From contig NC_134455.1 of assembly GCF_047948215.1 (NCBI RefSeq), forward strand, positions 156,160,575-156,224,574: DNA of 64,000 nucleotides. Direction: 5' to 3'. Every line of letters begins with the position of its first letter. The stretch's first letter is position 1. The notes below the pieces were generated by a model. The model was not told the origin of the DNA. It did no database searches and worked only from the letters and a program-made list of their open reading frames with translations. Positions 20,347 to 32,770 of this stretch are shown here, one piece after another. The DNA is from Lycorma delicatula. Lineage: Eukaryota > Arthropoda > Insecta > Hemiptera > Fulgoridae. Position numbers and translations under genes: made by a program.

Positions 20347-23300
20347 AGAAATTATGAACTGAGAGTTACCTGTGTAGGAGATACCAGCACATATTTGTTA
20401 CAATAAAAAATTTATTCTGTGTACAACAGACAATAATAAAATAATAGAATTTAATGAATTCTCATTTGCATCCCGTTGCATACCATAACCGTACTTGGAC
20501 ATTGTACTGGACTTGTACTAACAATCAAACAGCATAGTGGTTACGGTTCGCTTTATAATTGAATTTTGCACTCATTAATATACAGAATAGAACAAAAATG
20601 CAATTTAAGAGCACTAAATCAGATTAAGACTAACGCTAGGTGATAGATAACTAAATTCTAAACTGGGTGTAGGGTTAGACTAGACTACACGTGTGAAAAA
20701 TAATTCAATATTATCTATCACTATCCAGTAGCCATTTCTTTAACGCGCTCCTAAAAAACGCCTATTCAGTTTTTGGGAGCCGAATATACAGGTATATTTC
20801 TTTATGGGGTCATGGAAGAGGAAAAAGTATATCCGACGATCTTAAACTGTAATTACTATATGTGTAGTTTATATGTGAGTTTTGGCCACTTTTGATGTAG
20901 AATATATTTCGAGAACTTTAGAAAAATAAAAATATCTCAGTGTAAGGCACACTCTCCCGCTAAACAAAAACAGAGGAACGAGTACGGGAATAATATGGTA
21001 ACTCCAGCTCAGCTGGGGAGTTTATTGTTATGCCAAGATATTTATTTGACGTAGTCAGATCCTCAATCACTCCACATCCACAGGCTGCGCTACTTCCATA
21101 TTCTCACGTCCAAGCTTTTCTAGGGAATTAATCCATCATACAAAAAATCAATGGAATTTATCCTGAATTACACAAAATATCTTTGGGATTGTATTTCTTA
21201 GTTATTTGAAATTCATTTAGATTATAATAAATATTAATAATTTGTATTAAAAAATATTACGGAAAAATTTTCAAGAAAAATAACTGACCAAGTCGGAGTG
21301 GGTGATCCAAGATTTAACCTCACGAAAATCTTTAATTTCTCCCTCCTTTTTTCAATCTTACTTCGATTATCGAGAGAATATTGACAGAAAAATCTCACTC
21401 CCATCGAATATTAGAACAGAATTTCCATAAAAAAGATGTGATATTGCCAAAAGCAGACGAAGTAATACCTTCGAAAAAATCTATCAATAATTGTTACTTC
21501 CCCCGGTAGTTTTCCTTTCAGCTTTGATATCCTTATTAACTAAACTTAAATGCAGTAATATAACCAACTTAGTTATCATTTTATTAACAATTTCTCATTA
21601 ATGGCTTTTTTCTTTGAGATTATCGTCAAATATTCAAAAAAACAGAACTACGATATCATCAAAATCATTGCTCCTTGATATATAATTTTTTTTTCAAGTA
21701 AATTAATATTTTTGAGTTATTAATTCAAGAATTTTATATCAATTATTATTTCTTCTATTTTTTTTTTTATAATTTTTTTTTCATAAAATTAATTCTAAGT
21801 CCTAGGAACAAACAAAATCAGTTCCATTATCATAAAATTATAAAACTTATTCAACATTTGTAAAATCAAAAAATAATCTACAAAAAGTTAGAAAACGTAA
21901 TTATGTAAACATAACAATTTTACATACACGTTAAAAGTCACTAATTTTATATTTTCAAATCTGAATTAATCTTTAAATGAAGAAAATCATTAAATAAAAG
22001 AAGTTGACTTTCATATACTTTGCAGCCTCTATCCATCGTAATGTAGGTTGACACACATGATGTCCTACTTTGGTGTTCCTAATATCCTGCCATATTTTAT
22101 GTCAAAAACGAACCTATCTAATAATTTTTTAAGAATATGTTCAGAATTTATCAACACACTAACGTCAAATACAATGATATAATCACAACTCTACCTTTTT
22201 ATTTGTTCACATTATTTACAGTATGTAAACTTAAGTTACGTTATTCATAACCGTGGATATTAAAAATGCTAATAAAAATAATCATTGAAGGAGGGGAAAA
22301 ACATGAATTAAATGTGTAATTATTACTTAACTCTCATCTTACGGTCCTTACATTCTACTACATTCCACGAGAGTTCCGGAAGTATAAATTTAAATTATAC
22401 AATTTTTTTTTTTTTTTTTGAAGATATACTTTCCATTAAAATATACTATAACATAATATACTATGATACACATAAGCAGTCATAACAGTTTTCATACGTG
22501 TTAGTCGGATATCAGGAAAAGTTAAGATAAAAAACCAATATCTACTCCCGAAAAAGACTTAGCGCTGTAGTAGTCATTAGCGCTGTATGTCGTTTCTTTA
22601 CATTCCTTTTCCAATTTTATTATGACGTAAGTTTCTTGAGATGAGCATATATTTTCATAAGAGCAGCGCTATAAGAATTAAATATGTAAAAAAAAAATAA
22701 AAAAATGGATTTCACTCTAATAATTAAAAAAATAATACGTTTTCAATTCTTCTTTAAAGTAGGACTTTAGAACTACGCGTTATAACTGAAGAATAATGTT
22801 TTCTGGAGAGTTTATTGAAGTCAGTTTTATATATAAAGAGATTAAAAATACCGCCGAGCATGTTCTTGACTTGAACTTTGAGACTTGCATAAAGCTTTAA
22901 TGAATTCCCCGTGAATTGAAAAAGTAGAAAATTATTTTCAACAAAACACCATATAACGAATTATTTCAAGAAAGAAAAAGGTGCACTAATTTGGTCAGCT
23001 GAATATTCAGCGTCCCGTAATGTTCTTTCAGTTCACTAATTGAACTAGCTGTATAACTAACAACGTTAACCTCGGGAAAAGCCAAGAGAAAGCACCTTCG
23101 AAACTATTCATCCTGTATTTTATTTGTACCATAATAGTAAGAAATAAGACCGATATTATAAAACAAAAATTATTGCACCTCTTTCTGTCATGAAACAATT
23201 CATTGGTTGTCAGGTGAAAGGCGCTAGCACCGAAAGGACTTCAGGGGACGGACTGAAAGGGCATCACGCTGAGAGAACGAAGCTCATATGTGCCTAGTCT

Positions 23301-25185
23301 CCCTTAATCAACCGTGGTCAATTATTTCTCACTAGTCTAAAGGACAGGAACGCAAATAACAATTCCGTCCATAAATAAAACACAAAAATCTATAACCGCC
23401 ACTAAATAAATAATGACCCGCCCGATAAACGAAAGACAACAACGGTAAGGAACATTCGTCCAGGATCTGCTATTAGTAGGGAGACAATAAACTCCCGCTA
23501 TTTTTGCGTTCCGATCTGTTCTTTTGCAAGAAACCAAAAAGATTACGACTAAATATTGGACGGTACAGATATACTTCTAGGTGAGAAATTAAATATTAAC
23601 CTAGAAGACCAAAACAAAATATATATCATAAGCGGAAGAATTTTGTTTTTTAGAGAGTAAAATACAACGGATGGACAAAGTAAGAAGATCAAAGACATAC
23701 TGATTCAAGCGTGGGGAGGTTTCATGCAAAACATTAATTCTGTTATAAATTAGAACAAGAATAAAAAATAAATTTTTTAAAATAATTATCTTAAATGCAT
23801 ATTTACCGTAGTCAAGCATACAATAGAAAAAAAGAGAGAAGGAAAAGACAGTAATAAAATCAGATTTAAATAATTAATATATAGGTAGTTACCCTAACAA
23901 TAATTGGTTGATGCTATCTTCATCAAAAACCCAACATTCATCATCCAAGATTTTACAAATAAACAGATTCCAAATGCATTCTCTTAAAATCAAAACGTAT
24001 TTTCAAACAGAATCCCGGTTGTAAAAGAATTTACATCTTTGGTTTCTCGTTTAAAATTTTCTTTTTTAGATTATAGTTACAAGAAAATGAACATTAAATG
24101 AAACCGAACTATTATTCTTTTAAACTTTAATTTTAGTTTTTGTAACTTCACCACACAGTTATCCTTCAGAATCTTTTACACGATAATTGTTCTAATTGGA
24201 AGCAGTGAATCAACCCCGTCAAACGGTATAATGATTCTGTCTCTATTGAATAAATAAGCGATGCGATTTTAATAAATTTCTAATGAAAGAAAATTAAAGG
24301 GAAAACTTTTAACAGGAAAAAACGATTGGCTATATTTAGGGCATCCATAGAACGCACGATTTCCTGAAAACAAAAAGATCTCAGAATTTCTAGGATCGAG
24401 CGATTATGAAAGGCATTCAAACGACTAACCCCTATTGTTTGTCAGATTATTTCCAAGTGAGACACGTGTAGCATTGTATCACGAAAAACACCGCTCGATA
24501 CAGATTACTTATTGTCTAACAGCTATTGTTAACCGGGTATTTTTCCTGTAGTCGACTGAAAATATCTTCTATATCGATTTTTTCAATACGACAGTAGTCG
24601 CTAGTTTGAAACCTTCAGTAATTTACTCTATTGTTTACGACTGCATGAAGAGGACTTTATTCAAAGAGACAATTTCTTTTTAAATTTCAGGCTATTCATT
24701 TGTACTTCTATTATGTTGAGGAGGTCAATCAAAAATCGTAGCTGTAAGAAAAAATAATAAACACATAGTATATTAAAACATACATACATTATAAGTGTAT
24801 AATTAATAAATAATTAAAAGCGGAAAAAGTTCATTAAGCTATCGAGAAACAGTCTTAACGAACAAGATACGAGTACTGTGTTAATATAACAATATTAATT
24901 TAAAAGTAAATTGGCAAAATTTCCATCGAGTTAAAAACGTAAAATTAAACTTTACTGTATTTTGTAATTTGCTAAACGTTCTTTAACAAGCAACATTCTA
25001 AAATCAGTACATCCTGCGTTAAAGAAACGGAAACTGGAAATAAAATCAGGAACTAACCCCCAACTCGCTCTACGAGCTTCAAATGAGACAGCTTTACAAA
25101 TGGAATTATACTTAAGCTTCCAAATTACAAGAAAAAGGCTTCTTTACCTTAAGGCGAGAGAGAAAATTCCGTTTAAGAATGTTCA

Positions 25186-25190
<5 letters not shown>
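20347..25190. other. AT-rich, no gene recognised
   Basis: Long AT-rich stretch with T/A homopolymers (for example 22401-22420). A more balanced block at 23190-23560 contains an unremarkable minus-strand open stretch (23337-23537) with no recognised motif. Confidence 0.5.
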
Positions 25191-25261
<71 letters not shown>

Positions 25262-25264
25262 AGA
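25191..25264. repeat. Compound microsatellite (TC)n(GT)n AA (GA)n
   Basis: About 14 TC units (25192-25220), 13 GT units (25221-25246), then AA and 8 GA units (25249-25264). The TC and GA blocks are complementary, so a strand could fold with the GT tract as loop. Confidence 0.95.
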
Positions 25265-25960
25265 ATTCGTTTAAATCACATAATCTGGCGTTTTAAGTAA
25301 TTTCCTTTTCCCTTTTAAACATTTCTTTCCACTAAATCTACATTTTATATTATAATTCAATGTTTTTAAAAGCATCAGTTCGTAATGATAATTTTTACAG
25401 AAATATTTAAACGTAATTAACTCGGCTAGCCAGAACAAGAATAATCCATTTAGGTGTTATGTTTGTGGAGTGTAAATGCGGAATAGCTGCTTCGATTTTT
25501 ATCAAATAACTATTCGGCTCAATCACATGAGTGAGAATGGTGTATGTGTTATCGCCCTATCGTATAATCCAGTCATTCCTTAGAATGTCTGGCTGTGGGT
25601 GTTAGGTCTGATTGTTAGTCCGCGTATGAAATAAAATAATATTTTTCTTCAATTTCATACATGACGTATGTAGATAATGTCTATAGAATGCCGAAGACCG
25701 TTTAGACCGAGTATAAAATGAAATTTAATTTCAAAATTGTAGTTTTTTAAAATATTTTTATAATAAAGATCTAATTTTAACGATTAAAATTGAGGAAACT
25801 GAATATGTAAACAACAACGAATTATAATATAATGAAAAACAGTATTTTAAAATTTACAACAAAAATATTACCCAATAAATTAATGTAATAATGATAACTG
25901 TACAAAACAGATATTTATTGTAGTAAATAGAGCAATACTTCGCATGCAATAGCTCAATAA
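25265..25960. other. AT-rich, no gene recognised
   Basis: No supported feature. The next LINE fragment may begin a little inside the right end of this interval. Confidence 0.5.
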
Positions 25961-27460
25961 AAAAATTATAAAATTCTATGACAAAATAAGTGTCAAAATG
26001 TTTACCGAAATATGGAATAACGAAAAAATTCCGAAAGATTGGAAGACTGCATTCATTCACCCACTTCATAAAAAAAGGATCCAAAACAAACCCAAATAAC
26101 TACAGGGGAAATTTGCTTTTGGAAGTTACATACAAAATTATATCTAAAGCTCTTCTTAATCGTGCCGAACCTCAACTGAATCCACAGCTAGGTGAATGTG
26201 AGGTTGGATTTAGGAAAAATAGATCTTCCGCTGAGCCAGTCTTTAATCTCAAAAATATTATGGAATATTGTAAATGTCAAAATGAAACATATATTATAAT
26301 TTTTATTGATTTTCAAAAAGCATACGATTCGGTAGCTAGAACATCACTTTTTCAGCATTAAGTGAATTAGGTATAAGTAACAAAACCGCAAACTTAAAAC
26401 AAAATTAACATAGTCTACAATAAAATTTCTGGGAGAATTATCTGATCCTTTTTCCATCGAAACCGGCGTAAGACAAGAAGATGAATTTTCTCTACTACTT
26501 TTTAACTGTGGTCTTAAAAAGGTAGTTAGGAAATAGAACAAAAATAGGGGAATACGACTGGAAACTAAAGGACTAAAGATTAACTGTTTAGATTTTGCTG
26601 ATTATATGGCATTATTAGCTAAAAACTGGAAAGAAGCCAAACAACAGATTAAACAATTAGAAAAACAACCTGCTAAAATGGGTCTAAAATCGCGTTTTTT
26701 TAGAAAAACGAAAATTTGACTAATAGATAAAAACTACCCGATTTCCGTAGTATATAAAAAATAGAGAAAGTGGATAATTTCAAATATCTCGGAGAATGGA
26801 TCAGTTTGAATTCTTTAGACAAAAAAAAAGCGTTAAAAGTTAGAGCTAATACAATGGAATTAGTTTTCCAGCTAACGAAAAACACATACAACAAACGGTC
26901 TTTATCATGGAACTCAAAATTTCGACACTGTAAAACTATGATAAATCCGGAAGCACGCTGAGCGGCAGAAATCCTACGACTGTGCAAAAGAGGTCTACTA
27001 CAAAATCTAGAAAAAGAGAAAGGAAAATTATTAAAAAACATTTACATCCTAAATTTCAAAATAATCGAGTAAAATTTATTCCATATAACTTTACACTAAA
27101 ATTGAAAAAAATCTCAGACACGATAAGGACAAGACGAATTGCATTTTACTGCCGGTAAAATGCATATGTGGAATGAATAACAGTAGATTGACTAAACAAA
27201 TTTTTGATTTCTTCCAAAGTAAAACGACTAAAAGCAAATGGTTCACAAAAGTCCAAGAAGACCTAAAAGAACTGTAGAGGTTACAAAAGAAAGAGAAATT
27301 TTAGAATATTAAAAAATGAGAATAAAAGGTTTCAAGAAAGGCCAAAAGGAAGAACAACAAAGCTGAACTTTCTGAAGAACGAAGGAAAGAGATATTTGAA
27401 AGAATGAAGAGTACTAGACAGATAGAAAAACAGAAAAAAAGAAACAACCGCAAATAAATA
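25961..27460 (+). pseudogene. LINE reverse transcriptase fragment, decayed
   Basis: Plus-strand RT homology in order: EIWNNEKIPKDWKTAFIHPL..KKG (frameshifted near 26050), NNYRGNLLLEVTYKIISKALLNRAEPQL, VGFRKNRSSAEPVFNLKNIM, FIDFQKAYDSVARTSLF (first catalytic Asp present; ~26305-26355), then after a frameshift GVRQEDEFSLLLFN (family GVRQGDGFSPLLFN; ~26463-26510), LDFADYMALLAKNWKEA (~26590-26640) and VDNFKYLGEWISLNSLDKKKA (~26770-26830). The active site reads FADY instead of FADD, so a catalytic Asp is lost. Later homology (AAEILRLCKRGLLQN) is broken by many stops. It is a non-LTR RT without endonuclease, distinct from the left-edge RTE family; I do not assign the clade. Confidence 0.85.
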
Positions 27461-29159
27461 AATGATTTATGTGTTCCACGGTGAACTATTCGGAGAAAAA
27501 AGTTTCATTTCGGACTTCTTTAAAAGGTAGAATACAATATAACAAAAATCATTAAATATACACTGTCATTTTAAAATATTCAAAATATTATTTCCTTTGT
27601 GATAGAGCTTTCTGGTTTTCTTAGTAACGAATAAAACTTTAAAGAGTAAGTTACTACAAAAGTAATATTTAGTAATTAACAATTAGGCTTATTATAAAAT
27701 AACTAAGTTACTAGACTTATTATGAAAAGTTACAGCAATTACAAAATATTAATTTTGAAAAATAAATAACTAATTAATAAAATTTTTAACTAAATTAAAA
27801 TACGTGTATTGGTAATTCAACAACTGCAAAATTATTAAATACAACAGTTAATTTAGGCCATAAAATTATTTCTTTGAAAAATAATAATTTAAGATGAAAA
27901 AGATTTTATCTGAATGTTTTTACTTTGCCGACGAATGCAGCTAGAATAATCATATTAAAAAAAGTATGATGATCGTATCAAAAATGGGGTATCTGGTTTT
28001 TGATAAATCATTACGTTTTAGGGTCCAACCCTAAAACTGGTCCACTACCCCTGGTCCAATTACTTCATCTAGACCAAAAAAAAAACATATTGAGTACGTA
28101 TGTCCATCGCACTTCTTTTGACCTTATATCTAAGGATTAACAGAACCGATTTTTTTTCAAATTTGGTTCCAATATTTCTATATATGAGGCAGTGATTATA
28201 TTATTTTTGTTTTCAAAATTCGTTATAAGGGGGGGGGGTGGGGGGTATCGCGAAAAAACCAATTTCAATTTTCTTCAGAGTATCAAATCTGTTACCTACA
28301 ATGCAAATATAAATAATAAAAAACTGTTTTTAAAAAAAATCAACCACCGCCTATTAAAATTGAAATATATGTTTTTCTTTCTTTTCTTCTATCTCCCTTC
28401 GGTTTAAATATTTTTTAGCAAAATTTTTTTTGAGTTTATATTTCACATACAGAGCCATAAAGAAATGAATACACTTTTTTTAGATTATAGAACCCGGACC
28501 AAAAATGCAGTAAAGTTTTATGAAAATTTTCTTTGCTTATTTTAGCCTTCATTGAAGGGAAGATTTAGAGATAAGTTTACTTAAACAAATCCGTTAAGCT
28601 TAATCTATGTACGAATTATTTTTTTTAAAGATTTCAAATTTATTCCCAACCTCTTAAAAATATATATTGAATTCTATTTTGGGCTCTAATTCTTTCAATC
28701 TTTATTATTAAGCTTTTTTTTACATTTTCTTCAAGTAAATGGTTATTAAAATTAAAATAGCTTTGGCATCCATATTATAATCCGGGCCCAAAAGAAGTGA
28801 TTTTTTTCATTACTTCATAAAAGTTATATTTTTTCAATATTTTTGAACAATTATTCCAACAATTTTTTAGATCAATTTTTAAATTAATTTTCCCGAAATT
28901 TTTCATGCGATATTTTTCCAGCTTTTTCATTTTTAATTTTACAAAAAAATCACTGATAAATGTCATTATTGAGAATTGATTAATAATTACTCGTTGCAAC
29001 ACGTCAAGCTAGAACTGCAAAGAGCATTTTCTCTCGAACATACACTTTTTTGATTTTAAATTTTATTTCGCACATATCCTAGAAGAATGTAGGGCACAGG
29101 AATCTACCTGTCTGTAGATTGCTGATTCGTACTAGAATGAAACGAAATTTATTTATCAG
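27461..29159. other. AT-rich, no gene recognised; G-tract at 28.2 kb
   Basis: AT-rich, with a G-run of nine then GTGGGGGG at about 28229-28246. Text around 28100-28260 has the style of a decayed repeat (ACAGAACCGATTTTTTT, then the G-run), but no ends or frames were found. Confidence 0.45.
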
Positions 29160-29253
29160 TATATATATATATACACACACATGTGTGTTTATGTTTATGT
29201 ATTTACTTATGTTTATGTAGATGTTTATGTATGTATATACATACATAAACATC
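29160..29253. repeat. TA/CA microsatellite followed by a 34-bp perfect palindrome
   Basis: A (TA)n(CA)n tract at 29160-29180 leads into repeated GTTTATGT units and then a perfect palindrome at 29220-29253 whose half-site is GATGTTTATGTATGTAT. The palindrome is fully self-complementary with no loop. Confidence 0.9.
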
Positions 29254-30840
29254 TTTCAGTGTAATTAAAATTTATCGCGTATGGTAAACTGTGATCTTAA
29301 ATAAATTTTTTTTAAAATTACTTGTATATAAAATTTGCAGAATCCGTCACTTTTTCTATAACAGTTGCCTAAAAATTATTATTAATAATAGCTAAGAGCT
29401 GCAAACCGGAGAAACTTGAGCGATTCAAGTTTAATACAAATAAAATTATATTGTTTATATTTGTTGTGAACTGAACTTTCTCGAAGCTGAATTTGAGTAT
29501 CATAAGGACTATACGTCAAAATGAATAACGCACTACGGAATGGTTTTTAGATTTATATTAACAAGGTATAACTTTAACGAAATACAAAATAACAAAAAAA
29601 AATCTTACAAATACAATTATTTATCTAATTGTACAAAATAAATTTTATAGAACACAATAACTTAAGTGACTTGTTTTTAATCAATCAGAATATTGGTGTC
29701 AAAAGACATTGTCTCCTCGGTTAACATCTTTCTCTTTTACCTTCCGTTTTTCCCTTCAGCAGTTAAGATACTCTGATTTATATACCTGAAGTGACAAACT
29801 TAACCCTCATCAGTCTTCTTAAGCGTAAAAGTGTATTCAAAAAATAAAAAATATATTATATATATATATAATATATATTTATATATATAAATATATTATA
29901 TATATAAATAAGCAATTGTTACTCAGACAAAAAAAAAACGAGATTAACCTTCCCCCAAAAAACAGAAACACAATTAAAAAACCCAGTAAGTAATAATTCA
30001 AAATCCGAAAAAATAAATTAATTAAAAAAAAACAATAATTTCATAACAGCTGATACCTACAAAAAAATATACAATAAGCATAAAAAACAAAGTAAATAAA
30101 TTAACAGTGAGGGAAATAATAATACAATATTCAAACAAATACATTAATTAAATTGAAATGCATTCAAAAGTTATGGAAATAAATAATAATTTCTAGACAT
30201 CGGATTACTTGAACTGACAAAAACAGCTTGATTTTAAGTTAAAATATATAAATATTAATCAAATAAAAATGAAAACAAAAATATTTTTTCAAGAAAACAA
30301 TCAGGTAAACTAAAGTACATACAAACAAATTAAAAATTATATTTCTATTATAAATTAATTTATATCAATCGACATACGAAGTGCGGGTCATATTAGATCA
30401 CATCTAACTTCTACGTAATACACTGAGAACATGAAAATGAAGTAAAATATGTAGTTACTCAAAAAGAAGATATATATAAAAAAAGTGCTAGAAAATTACA
30501 ATAGGGCGTAAAACAATCATTCCAAAAGGTAGCCAAAAACTCCGTTACAGAATACCGAGCAACAGCAAGCAATCTGCATCTATAAAAAATTTCAGAAAGA
30601 ACTTTGTGCAGTTCACGACTTTCTTAAACACAAGAAACCCGGAGATTATTTACTTTCTGTAGATTTGTTTGAGCGGGCCTGTCATTCATAAAAGATTTAT
30701 TACATAAATTAATTACAAAACATACGTATAAAGTACAGTGCTTGTTAAAATTTTAAATCGTATGAAGACACTTGTGTAATAAGCTCCATAATTCTCACCG
30801 ACAAGTAGGAGATGTCAACGAGATATTATCAAAGTATTTT
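29254..30840. other. AT-rich with (TA)n tract, no gene recognised
   Basis: Very AT-rich; interrupted (TA)n tracts at 29851-29912. No supported coding sequence. Confidence 0.5.
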
Positions 30841-30849
30841 ATCTTTTTG

Positions 30850-31135
30850 TAACGACAAGCTAGGTCAATGCCTCTAACGGGGACACCCCGAATGGAGCAT
30901 CCCCGCCGGAACTCGGTCTTTTTCGCTCGGGAGTGCGAGAGTCCCCGTGCCTCATCGCTACCGCCCACTCGTGCAAGCACGTGCGAACGGCAGCTCCGTG
31001 TGAGTAGTTTAACTTTTACTAAGATTCCCTCACGGATAACGAATCGTCCTTTACGTTTTTACTTCCCACGCGTTTTTTTTCATCCATTCTTACCCGTTCT
31101 GAGTTTTGAGGACATAAGAAAGTTCCGGTAGATTC
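30850..31135 (+). promoter_or_regulatory. CpG-rich island with splice-donor-like site; possible promoter/first exon or LINE 5' end
   Basis: An isolated GC- and CpG-rich block (densest at 30869-30999: ACGGGGACACCCCG, CCCCGCCGG, TCGCTCGGG, GCACGTGCG) in otherwise AT-rich DNA. At 30999-31004 CCGTGTGAGTAG contains GTGAGT, a canonical 5' splice donor in the plus direction. The two overlapping open stretches on opposite strands (30868-31131 plus, 30795-30980 minus) reflect the GC content and show no family motif. Either an untranslated first exon and promoter of an unseen gene, or the 5' untranslated region of a LINE, would fit. I cannot decide from this sequence. Confidence 0.4.
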
Positions 31136-32167
31136 TCAGAATTTGGGATTAGGTAATGTCAGTCCATCCCTGGAAAAAATTTATAGGAGGGACGATCTGT
31201 TGACCGATCTAAGGATTCTTGTTCTCTTTGTCTTGCTGCATAACACAAACGATTGAAATGTACGTGGAATAAAGCCTTCCTCTTTTAATATAAGTATACA
31301 AAACTAATAAATCATCGTTAACATTAATTGTAAAATAGTAAATTTAAAAACACATTTTTCAAAATTCAGTTTTTTCTGAGAGGGAGTTGTTAACAGTAAT
31401 TATTCAAACTGTTTCTGGCTTTCTCTTTTATATAATCTCTGATTTACAATTTCATAATGACGGGGGAAATTTAAATTAAATTTATCACCAAGTATCTAGA
31501 TATTTATATCCCGTAATTCTTTTAAAAGTTAGCACGGCCTTATTTTATCTTCATTGTACCTTAGGGCTGCTCCAGTATGTTGAAGAAAATTGGTCTCTTT
31601 GATTTGCTCATATGGATTTAGTTTTAAAAAGGAAAAAGATTATCCCCTAATAAAAAAAAGAAGGTTTTCCTCAAACATTTCTTGAAATTGACACTTTTAC
31701 CACTAGGTGGAAGTCTCGCCCTTTGACTACTTATACTTTTAGGAATATTGAATTTACATATTTAAATTTAATATTTGATTCAATTTACTAAAACGTTCCG
31801 TATTTTGGAAACAGTTCATAGTTAAAAAATATATGTTCTAGAAAGATATATTTTTCCTATTTTCAAAAAAATTAAAGTTATTTTTATCTATAACATTAAA
31901 AATAAAACACAAATTGCGTATCAGTTCAGATAAGTGCATAACGGATGTAGTTCCAGGCTAGGTAGGGGAAAATTAGCTTGCCACGCCTCTATTAATAATT
32001 AGGAACGAATAAGTTAATAATGAGATTCCTAACAGCTTTATTAACGATTCTTTTTTTTGCAATGTTGTCTTCTGTACAAATAAATTTAGCCTTATAATAA
32101 CGAAAAATATTATTTTAGATGTTAAAATATCTCAATGAAGAGGATAAAATAGCACGAAATACTTAGT
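31136..32167. other. AT-rich, no gene recognised
   Basis: If the island at 30.9 kb is a first exon, this would be its intron; nothing in the sequence itself supports an exon here. Confidence 0.5.
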
Positions 32168-32179
32168 CTCGTATGCCTT
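32168..32179. repeat. Target-site duplication, left, of SINE-A copy 3
   Basis: CTCGTATGCCTT, repeated exactly at 32489-32500. Confidence 0.85.
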
Positions 32180-32488
32180 CTTTTTTTTTCTTTTTTCCTG
32201 TTTAGCCTTCGGTAACTACCGTTTATATAATACTTCAGAGGATGATTGAGGATGATATGTATGAGTGTAAATGAAGTTGTAGTCTTGTACATTCTCAGTT
32301 CGACCATTCCTGAGATGTGTGGTTAATTGAAACCCAACCACCAAAGAACACCGGTATCTACGATCTAGTATTCAAATCCGTGTAAAATAACTGGCTTTAC
32401 TAGGACTTGAACGCTGGAACTCTCGACTTCCAAATCAGCTGATTTGGGAAGACGCGTTCACCACTAGACCATCCCGGTGGGTTACCGC
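32180..32488 (-). mobile_element. SINE-A copy 3, complete
   Basis: Full-length minus-strand copy: T-rich tail at 32180-32197, CTGTTTAGCCTTCGG, the family body, B-box region (GGACTTGAACGCTGG), the AAATCAGCTGATTT palindrome and the A-box head (TTCACCACTAGACCA on the plus strand) up to CCCGGTGGG. A 12-bp target duplication brackets it, with a few extra bases (TTACCGC) before the right repeat. Confidence 0.9.
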
Positions 32489-32500
32489 CTCGTATGCCTT
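32489..32500. repeat. Target-site duplication, right, of SINE-A copy 3
   Basis: Exact copy of 32168-32179. Confidence 0.85.
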
Positions 32501-32770
32501 TATTACTTAAAAATTACGCGTAATTTTTTAGATATCAATCGATATTTTCTTGGTATGGCTAAATTTATAAATATATATATTTTTTTTTTTTAATTTCAGA
32601 CCACTTCAAGAAAAATCGAGAAAATAATCGAGATGGGAATTAAATAAAGACGTTGCCTATTGGTTGCCAAAGCAGGTTGCTTACTAGTACATAGATAACA
32701 ATACTTTTAAATAGAAGCATATTGAATATTAAAAGTATTAAATACCATACTACGGGCGAATAACGCTATC

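Noticed and set aside
25100..25300. Open stretch with Ser-Leu and Cys-Val repeats
   Set aside because: It is a translation of the TC/GT/GA microsatellite.
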